From: Branchiostoma floridae
Lineage: Eukaryota; Chordata; Leptocardii; Amphioxiformes; Branchiostomatidae
Assembly: GCF_000003815.2 (NCBI RefSeq)
Contig: NC_049991.1
Span: 18,440,037 to 18,504,036, forward strand
Direction: 5' to 3'
DNA length: 64,000 nucleotides
The notes under the pieces are model-generated. The model did not search any database. It was not told the DNA's origin and saw only the letters and a list, made by a program, of their open reading frames with translations. Shown here one piece after another: positions 55,527 to 64,000 of the stretch (its first letter is position 1; each line of letters begins with the position of its first letter). A program made the translations under genes and the position numbers.

Positions 55527-56794
55527 AAAACGAAGTACATTGTACTAACCTTTGAGCTATCGCGACGATGAGGCAGTTGTGAGAGCAACTACGGCGTACT
55601 GAGACAACCAGTCCCGTGTCTGACATTTACACGTATGTACCCGTGGTAAATCATCAAGTCTTTAACATCTGCTCCTGTACCATCAGCATGTTCTGTTTGC
55701 CAATATCACAGAAGAGGTCTACAACACTTTGTACTGCTGCACGTCACTATCCTTCTATTTGTTTGCAGAAGAGACTGCCGTGGGAACAAGGAACAGCTGT
55801 ATAGATGCTCGTCTTCAACATCTGCCGACCAATTACGATCCTACGTTGTTTGCCACCATGCTACAGAAACATTGCTCATTGATGTGCTGGTGAACTTTGC
55901 TTTCATGTAATTCGTGCGGCGTGTGAAGTGTAAATTTGGCACGTCGGCGCTGAGATCACGAGTTATGTAAAGGGGACTCGAAAACAGCCGGTGAGTTTTT
56001 GAAGAGCTTATAACGATTCTCTTCATGAAACAGATGGCCAAATCGTTACTCCCACAACCACTGGACATTAGCTTTGTAAACCAATTGAAAACAGCTGGCT
56101 ATCTATACTCAGCGAACATCAATGGGCTAATCACAGTTTTAATTGGCAGTGCAAATTTGCCTGAGTGGAGGAGTAACAGACTTTTATTTTCAGGATACTT
56201 TGAAGTGACCATTAAATGAACATCGTGATTGAGCTAATATCATCAGCTTTATTTAAGAACACATGTAAGAACACATGCACGCATCGTGCGACGATGTTTC
56301 ATCAAAAATAAACTGTGATGTCCTTGACATTATTTTATAAAATCAGCCCAATTCCATATTTTGCTGCCTTTCTTAACAGACATTTGAGTTGACCACAAGT
56401 TGAAATCCTCCATCACCATTGTCAGCTACTACTCTTGAATAATAGCTATTTCAATTATTTCTCTGCAGTAATAGTTCATCCGTATTGTCTTACGGTGTTA
56501 ATGTTTAGTCGTATCACTATGCATGAAAAAATGTACATGTACATTATCCGGTACGTCCAATTTTCGATCCGAATGTTGCTGTTGCTGCATGCGCTAATAT
56601 CTGTGCATTTCTCTGAGGGCCAAATGAACCCAAACGAACATCGCAGAACCATTCTATCATCATTTTCAAATTAAAGGTCAATTGCCATAGAAAATGTAGA
56701 AGTTCACGATACGTGCCGATACCATAGGTCGAGTGTCTGTGCTAGCTGCCGCGAGATCGATCAAGAGGCCACGGCTTCGATTCAAGACGTTCCT
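55527..56794. other. intergenic, nothing assigned
   Basis: Short frames only; none supported. A tRNA-like B box (GCTTCGATTCAAG) near 56775 may be a decayed SINE. Confidence 0.4.
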
Positions 56795-57215
56795 AATCTC
56801 CTACGGCAGCATAATATAGTATCAAAAGCTGTCAGAGGGGTGAAGCTGGCCTAGGAGACTCAGTGTGTTTGGCTACATGGCAAATGTACACCTCTAAGCC
56901 AACTACACTTCTTGGCCAGTTTGGTACTATAGGCCCCCTCTCACTTGACGTGCGGCACGCTTGCGGCATTGCTGCGTTCGGAAGATGCTCAACGAATTTC
57001 AGAGATAAAGAACGAATTTTCTTACTTGTTGTGTATTTTGTGGTCTTCTATGTCACACTTTTACGTATTGCGCAATATCTGAATTATAACAAATCGGAGA
57101 AAATAACAAAACAGTACCGCAGTGAACGAACGCAGCAATGCCGCAAGCGTGCCGCACGTCAAGTGAGAGGGGGCCTTATGTCATACCATCGTAGGGTCTG
57201 CTTGGAGGTAAGTCG
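56795..57215. mobile_element. foldback element interrupted by a MITE
   Basis: AATCTCCTACGGCAGCATAA..TAGTATCAAAAGCTG is the left arm; TTGGTACTAT (to 56930) resumes after the MITE as GTCATACCATCGTAGGGTCT..GCTTGGAGGTAAG. Order of events: foldback element first, MITE second. Confidence 0.65.
56931..57176. mobile_element. MITE nested in a foldback element
   Basis: AGGCCCCCTCTCACTTGACG at left, CGTCAAGTGAGAGGGGGCCT at right, flanked by TAT (56928-56930, 57177-57179). These are the longest near-perfect terminal repeats of the group (about 50 bp), suggesting a younger copy. Confidence 0.8.
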
Positions 57216-57234
57216 TTGCCTCTTGAACTTGAGT

Positions 57235-57370
57235 CCTTGATAGAGGTACTTTACACAATTCTACCTCTGCTCGCTCTACCCAAGTGTAAAAATGGGTACT
57301 TGGCTTCGGCTGGGGAAGCAAAAAGAAGTGGAAGGAGAGGGAAGGGTTTCACCTTCCAATAGCGTATCAT
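57235..57370 (+). mobile_element. SINE 3' domain
   Basis: GGTACTTTACACAATTCTAC, CAAGTGTAAAAATGGGTACT and TGGCTTCGGCTGGGG form the conserved 3' part of the SINE whose head lies on the minus strand at 5080-5255. Confidence 0.55.
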
Positions 57371-57485
57371 GCACACAGTGGATAAGAACTTACTGCCGTC
57401 AAAAAGCAATGAGACTACATTGACCTCTATCTTTTAGCATGATGGTAGGAAATTATGTTGCTGAATTTTGAAGAAAAAAATGGTG

Positions 57486-57870
57486 TTAACTGCACGTGTA
57501 AACAGGACCCTGGGGACCTGCACGATCGTCGAGGGTTAACTGCCCGTGTAAATAGGGCCCTGGGGACTCGCACAGTCGCACGAGGGTTAACTGCACGTGT
57601 AAACACGACCCTGGGGACCACGTACGGCCGCTTGAGGGTTAACTCAACGTGTAAACAGGACTCTGGGGACCCGCACAGTCGCATGAGGGTTAAGTGCAAG
57701 TGCTAACAGGACCTTGAAGACCCGCACGGTTGCCCGAGGGTTAACTGCACGTGTAAACAGGACCCTTGGGATCACACACGGTCGCAGGAAGGTTAACTGT
57801 GCGTGTAAACAGGACCCTGGGGACCACGCACGGTCGCATGAGAGTTAACTGCACGTGTAAAAGATTCAAT
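57486..57870. repeat. minisatellite, about 8 units of 50-53 bp
   Basis: The unit is TTAACTGCACGTGTAAACAG then GACCCTGGGGACC and a GC-rich block ending in GAGGG. Starts lie near 57486, 57536, 57587, 57639, 57690, 57739, 57792 and 57845. About half the units keep a CACGTG E-box. The frames it creates are repeat artefacts. Confidence 0.85.
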
Positions 57871-57951
57871 GAGGACCTCAAAGAATGACGTAAGCAGGCA
57901 ATATTACACGCAAATCCGTACTTCCAGGAATACAGGCTTCAGTAGCAGGAA

Positions 57952-58667
57952 CAAAATTAGCAAACGATCGACCTCTTCGCTCGAAAACTACGGAGGCAAT
58001 TAGGCTGCATCAGTCGTCTCGGGGGCCCTAATTGTACGAACTGTGTCACACTAATGAGGTAATTACACGGCAGTAGAGAGAAACGGACCTGAAAAATTCA
58101 GTGGACCGGATGTTGGACCGATTACAAAATGAACAGATTATACTGGCGGCAGGCGTTCACGTGTTTTGAGAATATAGAAAGAAAATAGCAAGAGCTATTA
58201 AAGTAGGGGAGAATTGATAGTCATGATAGTCTCTACAGTCAAACTTGGTCTAATTTTTACAAAGGTATTTAGCGTTGTTTACGCAAAGGTAGGATACTCC
58301 ACCAAACAGATTCCTGTAGCGAAATAAACGATTATTTTGAGTAAAAAAAAAAGTATTTTCCATTTGCAAACAATTAGGTCCAGGTTCAGGTCCGGACCTG
58401 GACCTGATCCTCTGGACCTGGACCGTACCTGTACCTGAATTTTCTGTATCGGTACCCACCCCTATTGTTAGGGATTGAATTTGTCCTTTTGGGTGGTGGC
58501 GCAAAGCCAGTGGCCCCGTGTATGAGGTAAAATGAGCAAATGATCGACCTCTTCGCTCGAAGACTTCACGGAAAAGCACGCTGCAGCAGTCGTGTCGTCC
58601 CGGGGGCCCTAATTGCACGTACGGCGTCACACTAATGAGACAATTACACGGCAGTAGAGAGAAACTG
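57952..58667. repeat. element between 130-bp diverged direct repeats
   Basis: GATCGACCTCTTCGCTCGAA, GGGGGCCCTAATTG, TCACACTAATGAG and ATTACACGGCAGTAGAGAGA occur at 57952-58084 and 58530-58667. Between them (58085-58450) is copy 2 of the GGACCTG-rich dispersed repeat. Confidence 0.7.
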
Positions 58668-58779
58668 ATATCACCGGTACATCTGCCATCTGGCCTTCGG
58701 GGGAACGGCCTAGCGAGCGCCGACGAACACGATGGAATGACCGAGATTTAATTTCTAATGTCGCAAATTTGATCTTGCC

Positions 58780-59160
58780 CATTCAATTATTTTCTTATTT
58801 TCTAATCATTATTTCTGGTATTTAGCTGTTAGTATATTAGTTTGACATTTGGTTGTCTTTGTATTCCTGAAATTATTTATTGTTAAGCCATTGGGGTACC
58901 GGCCTTGTAGTTGAACTACCTTCTTTCTGTTGCCGGCTCCTCTCAGATTTGTTCTTTCATTAAACCAATAGAGCTAAGAAAATAAACATCAAAATAAACA
59001 AATAAATGCTCGATAGTCTCTCTTCCGTTACACAAACATGCTTTATCAATAATTCTTTGATATTTTTTGTGAGCCATAAATGTACGTGTCTCAATCATAC
59101 CACTTCGTTTTCTACGCAACCCATACCTCCAAAAGGCTAGCGCTGTGTCCATATGTTATC
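58780..59160 (-). pseudogene. LINE polymerase C-terminal fragment
   Basis: A minus-strand frame (59152-58943) contains GLRRKRSGMIETRTFMAH, then CLCNGRETIEHLFVYFDVYF. The Cys-x-Cys..Glu-Thr-Ile-Glu-His pattern is that of LINE C-terminal zinc-finger tails, with the last Cys lost. The adjacent plus-strand part (58860-58970: CATTGGGGTACCGGCCTTGT..TTCATTAAACC) looks like the 3' UTR of a different element. Confidence 0.5.
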
Positions 59161-60169
59161 GTGATAGTTGGCCTGGCCATACGGGCCACTCATTGACATA
59201 TCAAGAGAAAGTGGTACTTACCTTCAAGAAGCAGCTTACGGCATTTAAAACCTTCCAACATGTTGCCCTACATTTTCTGCAACCCGGTAGACATGCAAGC
59301 GTTTCCACACAAACTGTATTGCATTATGAACAGCACAATGTTTTGTGTTATACAACAAAAATCATTTACTTACCAATTAGCGTTCTGGCAGTCCTTTCGC
59401 TTCTTTACTCAACACAATAATTAATAATAACCTGCCTGACTCTAGGTGCAGCAAAATAGATGAATATCATTTCCGTACCAACCTGATTAGACTATTCAGT
59501 CACGGAGGTCCATGTATTCCGGCCATGTAACGGTGCTATTGGAGGCTACAGTGGACGGGTCGGTCCGTTTCTACTCAGCAATCGAGTACTACAAAGCATA
59601 CAGCGCCTGCAGTATTTGTCTGCACTGGCGGCGATTTGTTTGAACACGTTTCGCGACGCAGTGAAAATAATAAGGTTAATGACACGAGAGTAAATGTTTT
59701 GCAGCCAAGGATACTCGGCTGTGTGCAAGTATGACAAACGTTTGATTAAGGCACAATGACGGGCAAAGGTTAGGCATTAAGGGATTTACATTGTACAAAG
59801 TAAATACTAGAAACTAAATATTATGTGGGCAATTTTCCATTATTATGGTCACAATGAATATTCCCATGAACATATTCCAATCCACGACATTCGGCGTTTT
59901 GTGACGACATAACAAGTGACAAAAAGCATGCGTATGTTAGTTTGACTAATAGAGCCATTCACCTCTCATCTAATTTTGTACACCATTTCAGATGTAATGA
60001 ATATTTATTTTACGGCAATCAGAACACTCAATTATCAGACTGAAATGTTGAATGAAACATTTAAAATATTCTATCAATTCTTTTAATGGCAGGAGTGAAG
60101 CGTTCTTCTAAAGTGAAATCCACTACGGCACAGCTCACCAGAGAAAATGGCTTGTTTCAGAGTTAATTC
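59161..60169. other. intergenic, nothing assigned
   Basis: A minus-strand GTAAGT donor-like site near 59216 follows a short Cys-containing frame, but no acceptor or partner exon is convincing. Confidence 0.4.
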
Positions 60170-60880
60170 TTGCAGACAAAAACCAAATGCCAGGAATTCC
60201 ACAGCACGACGTTACAATTCCCCAAACTGCAATAAAATCTAATAAATTATACCCGTCCGCAAGCCAATTGCGTAACCAACGCGTGTACTGGCATGTGTTT
60301 TGCATGCAACCTTGTGTTATTAAGAAGTGGCAAAGACTGGTTTGCTCGCCCAAAAAACCTACATGATTACAGCCTTCCGCTAACTATGCGTAACCCAACC
60401 CATAAATTAGGTACGTACATGTATGTGTCTTGAAAGTAACTTTAAATGGGAGGGGGGACTGGGGGGTAAGAAGTGGCGAAAATTAGTTTGCTTGCCAAAA
60501 TCCTACTAATAAAAACAGCCTTCTGCTAACCATGCGTAACTCAACCCGTGTATTAGGTCCGTACATGCATGTGTCTTGCATCGGGAAGCAACGAGAAAGT
60601 AAGAAGTCAGTTGTTTCCAAAACTGGTTGGCTTGACACACAAAAAATACAATCTAGTAAATTAAAGCCTTCCGCTAACCATGCGTAGCCCAACCTGTGTG
60701 CTATGTACGTACATACATGTGTCTTGCATGCATGCATACAAGAAGGTAAGAAGTGGCAGAAACTGGTTTGCTCGCCAACAAAAACTTTAAAAACATACCC
60801 TTCTGCTAACCATGAGTAATCCAACCTGTATATTAGGTACTACGTACATGCATGCGTGTGTCTTGAATCTTACAAAAAAG
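60170..60880. repeat. tandem repeat, about 5 units of 120-150 bp
   Basis: Landmarks AGAAGTGGC(A/G)AA, CTGGTTTGCTCGCC, CCTTC(C/T)GCTAACCATGCGTA, CCCAACC..TA..TTAGGTACGTACATG and GTGTCTTG recur five times with indels. Confidence 0.75.
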
Positions 60881-62293
60881 AAGGTAAAAAAAATCAATAT
60901 CTGAGATGCAAATTTCGAGGTGTTTGCCGCGCACAGAACTGAAGTCAAAACAACCAAGGCTTGCATATGTATGGCTCCACTGTAGACTAATCACACTGGT
61001 GGAATAAACAGGAAACTATGAGGTTTTCAGAGGTTCTTTGCATGGTATAGCTACAGCAAACGCAAAATCGGCAGAAATGCAAGACATCATGTAGCGCAGG
61101 TAATTTTCAATTATCGCCCACATTCTTAAACGTTGCGCTTTATAGCTAGATCGTGTGGAGGTAGATTGTACCACGGGGAATGCCAGTCAGAAGTATTCAC
61201 TCACGGCCGAATGTAAAAACAAGCTTAGGAGGGTTCACACGAGGTAACAGCACTACCGATGCTAATCCCTGTAGACGGCTAATGGACACATTGCTCCACA
61301 GTAAAATTCTGATGTCCATTCTTCGTTTTCGAAATAACATATAGAAGGAATTATTGTCTCACGTGTATGTAGCCAAACGAAAATTGCAAGAGGCTCGGAG
61401 AGTCACCGCCTTTCTAATTGCCTTCTTGGAACAGATCCCGTGGTATTCTATGAGTACCGAAAGCCGACGGCTTCTTTGGAAACTTTCCAAAACGCAAGAG
61501 CTTTTAATGAATTCAACTACATAAGGCATATGCTGATATACACACAAACCCGTATATATATCCAGCACAGCACATAGAACCACAGCAAATAAAAATGATA
61601 CACATACACAGCATCTATCAACAGATTATATACGTTGACTTTCAATCTACATATCAAAAAAATTCAAATGAAATCTCACAAGAACATAAATTTACCTAAC
61701 AGTATACGAGGACACTTGCAGCACATGTTTAACTGAGACAATTCAATCTCTACAACTGGATAAAAATCAGAAATTTACTTCCGGAAGTAAATCTCCAGTT
61801 TCAGTCGTAGAGATCAAATTGCCTTTAAATACTGTCTACCTGGATGTCTAAACTTCATAAAATAAGGATCATAGCAAATTGGTCTTAATAGTCTAGGCGA
61901 TTGGTGCAAAATATAGCTAGAATTGTGCAAATATGGTAAAAGCATGAAACTTGGTATGATTAATCCTGACTATGTACTAAATATTTTAAAGGGTGGTGCT
62001 GTTTCTTAGCCACGGTTGCTCTGTAACCAATTTTCCCAGCGAATAGCTACACTATTGATAAGTAATAGAACACAATGCGACACAAACCTCCAACCGTACC
62101 TACCTCGAGGCGATATCGCTGCCGGCTGGCACTGGTATGACCGTGGCTGCCGTGTATCCAGCCCTGCGCTTTCACCAATGCAAATGTACCAGCTCCGGCA
62201 CGCACGCTGCGCAGGGCAGAGATGTATCAACAGCTCGCCCGATCATGTTTACATGCACGACGCGTCCCAGTCACGGTGAGACGCCGCTCTAGA
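60881..62293. other. intergenic; CpG-rich patch near 62090-62280
   Basis: No gene supported. The patch has CpGs and an octamer ATGCAAAT near 62179. It could be a promoter or an exon, but neither an ATG context nor a splice pair decides it. Confidence 0.35.
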
Positions 62294-62609
62294 GGCTGTG
62301 GCAGTGGCTATCTTTCTTCAGCCTAAAGGTGGTATCTCATTTAACTTGGGGAACCGGTATGGCACTGCGGTGTTCGAAAGATAACAAATTTCAGAGATGA
62401 AGAAAGAATTTTCTTATGATTTGTGTATTTTTTTTTGGTCTTCTAAAAGTCATACTTTTACGTATTACGCAATATCTGACATATCAAAATTCGGCGAACA
62501 TAAATAACAGTGCCTCAGTGAACGAAACCCACAGTACCGCAACGGTGCCCCAAGTGCGGTGAGATACCACCTTAACGGCTGCGGTAGTGGCTATCTTTCT
62601 TCAGGCTAA
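62294..62609. mobile_element. MITE (62327-62572) between 33-bp direct repeats
   Basis: AGGTGGTATCTCATTTAACT at left, AGTGCGGTGAGATACCACCT at right (with core decay), TAA on both sides. The flank GGCTGTGGCAGTGGCTATCT..CAGCCTAA (62294-62326) recurs as GGCTGCGGTAGTGGCTATCT..CAGGCTAA (62577-62609). Confidence 0.75.
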
Positions 62610-62682
62610 ATGAAGGGGTAGTCTCAATGATAGCTTATGATCTCATTCCTGACATCGTTTTTTTGAAAATGTGTCACAGATG

Positions 62683-62925
62683 TTTATGTGTGTGTGTGTG
62701 TCTGTGTATGTGAGTGCGCGCGCGTTTGTGTGTGTGTATGCGTGTATGTGAGTGCGCGCGCGTCTGTGTGTATGTATGTGTGAGTGTGTGTGTATGGGAG
62801 TGTGTGTGTGTGTATTTATGTGTGTATGTGAGTGCGCGCGCGTTTGTGTGTATGTATTTGTGTGTGTGTGTGTGTGTGTATGGGAGTGCGTATGTGTGTA
62901 TGTGTATGTGTTTGTGTGTGTCTTA
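62683..62925. repeat. GT microsatellite with repeated GTGCGCGCGCGT blocks
   Basis: (TG)n with GTATGTGAGTGCGCGCGCGT recurring three times about 40-90 bp apart, so it is partly a higher-order repeat. Confidence 0.9.
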
Positions 62926-63239
62926 TGGAAGAACTTTTGTTTGATTGTTTGGCTTAAGTAAATATGCACGAACCAAAGTGGTTACGATTTATGAATCACT
63001 CTATTTCTCAGACATCCCCAGCCCAGCGGGCCACCTGACGAATGTCACCGTTGGATGCTTCCTTAATGCCCTCCCAGCCTGCCGCTGATGCCTCCAGCGT
63101 CGTTTGATTTCAATTCCGAGGGCGCAATCTGCAGGAGACTGATAAGTGCGCCTGGGTAGGCAGAAGCTTTCCGGGCTTGCTGAACAAAGAACGTGCCGAC
63201 CGAAGCACCCCTTTGATAGGATGTACGGATCGACATAGA
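62926..63239. other. intergenic, nothing assigned
   Basis: No gene or element recognised. Confidence 0.4.
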
Positions 63240-63740
63240 TGAATGACGAAAGAAAGACTGTCCCCGGGGAATAAACTTAACCCCATTTTATGTCTTTTGG
63301 CGCGGAGTTTTCTGGTAAGAAATCTCTTTGATAGGATAGACGGAACGAGATGGAGAAATAACGAAACAAAGACTGTCCCTGGGTAATGAACTTGAGCCTG
63401 TTTTACGTTTTCGTCGTGGAGTTTTCTGGTATGGTCCGCTTGTAGCTGGCCATGGTCCAGGAGGGCAGCAGTTAAATGATATTAATCGACTAGGATTATT
63501 GTGCAAACGCTAAAGCTGGCCTGCGGGTCCCCTCTCTGATATAATGGACGGAATTCCGAATGACAAAGTAGAATGCCAAAACAAAGACTGTTCCTGGGTA
63601 ATAAACTTAACCCTGTTTTTTTCTTAGTCGTGGGGTTTTCTGGTATGGCCTACGCGTAGCTGGCCAGCGAGGGCAGCAGGTGAATGCTTTGAATCGACTT
63701 GGATTATTGTGTGGACGCTAAAGCTGGCCCCGGGTCCCCT
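63240..63740. repeat. tandem repeat, two to three diverged units of about 110-225 bp
   Basis: ACAAAGACTGT.CC..GGGTAAT, GGAGTTTTCTGGTATGG, TAGCTGGCCA, GAGGGCAGCAG, GAATCGACTTGGATTATTGTG and CGCTAAAGCTGGCC repeat in the same order; the first unit is partial. Confidence 0.75.
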
Positions 63741-63974
63741 CTGTCTCTGGTACACTTCACTGATCGTGTAGAATCAGTCATATTTCCTCTCAGCCAGGCT
63801 CTCCTGAAGCCTTTATGTGTCCCATTCCCTGTCAGGGTGACCCGGACTGATGGATGGTACGTGCGCCCTGCCGTGTCACTTTTCACTGCAGCTTCTGCAG
63901 AAGGAAGGAAGGAAGTCAAAGTACGACCATTAGCATCGCCTGGTCTTTGAGAACTAAATTCGGTCAGTTTAGCA

Positions 63975-64000
63975 TACAGTCAAACCTGTCTATAGCGGCC
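63975..64000 (+). mobile_element. possible transposon terminus at window edge
   Basis: TACAGTCAAACCTGTCTATA then GCGGCC resembles a terminal inverted repeat common in marine invertebrate DNA transposons; the rest is cut off by the window end. Confidence 0.3.

Noticed and set aside
57455-57706. repeat protein (NSTCKQD-type repeats)
   Set aside because: Frames arise from the minisatellite on both strands, and unit lengths are not multiples of three throughout.
59200-59300. small minus-strand Cys-containing exon before GTAAGT
   Set aside because: The acceptor has a weak pyrimidine tract and no partner exon is visible.
1-64000. CRISPR array
   Set aside because: The tandem repeats (57486-57870, 60170-60880, 22460-26650) lack unique spacers between constant short repeats and lie in a eukaryotic genome.

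Overview
The window looks like a stretch of an animal genome, most likely an amphioxus (Branchiostoma-type) or another invertebrate deuterostome. Reasons: short exons with GT..AG introns, TATA-type promoters, many small inverted-repeat elements, tRNA-derived SINEs, several non-LTR retrotransposon families, CA/GT microsatellites and minisatellites, and a secreted peptide gene resembling chordate prokineticins. There is no bacterial or phage organisation. The species is inferred, not proven. Most short open frames are chance or transposon-derived.

Layout. 1-11.8 kb is intergenic and repeat-rich; it holds a probable first exon of a secreted protein (minus strand, 2844-2921), SINEs, LINE 3' ends and foldback or MITE elements. 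11.8-16.8 kb carries the best host gene, a three-exon, ten-cysteine prokineticin-like (AVIT family) secreted peptide with a TATA box; intron 1 is packed with MITEs. 17-22.4 kb has MITEs, a CA microsatellite and one isolated exon-like segment (21314-21441). 22.46-26.65 kb is a diverged tandem array interrupted by a mariner-like element, which itself carries a 120-bp retro-insertion with a hammerhead-like core. 29.9-30.4 kb and 51.4-51.8 kb (both minus) hold two paralogous small proteins with Met-Gly-...-Cys starts that suggest N-terminal lipidation. The second is followed by an array of exon-like repeats.

32.2-42.8 kb is the dominant structure: a nearly intact L1/Tx1-type LINE (ORF1 with zinc knuckles; ORF2 with endonuclease, reverse transcriptase and C-terminal CCHC). 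Its ORF2 is split by a 2040-bp TG..CA insertion with a CAAG target duplication. The LINE carries a probable 3' transduction with a second poly(A), and the whole unit lies between two almost identical 854/855-bp direct repeats that behave like an exceptionally long target-site duplication. 43-64 kb is mainly MITEs, foldback elements, tandem repeats and LINE fragments.

A recurring theme is insertions bracketed by direct repeats far longer than normal target duplications: about 65-78 bp around a LINE at 7.0-7.4 kb, 33-64 bp around three MITEs, and 854 bp around the Tx1-type LINE. With the exon-like array behind the second paralog, this is the most unusual signal here. No operon-like cooperation between host genes is visible.
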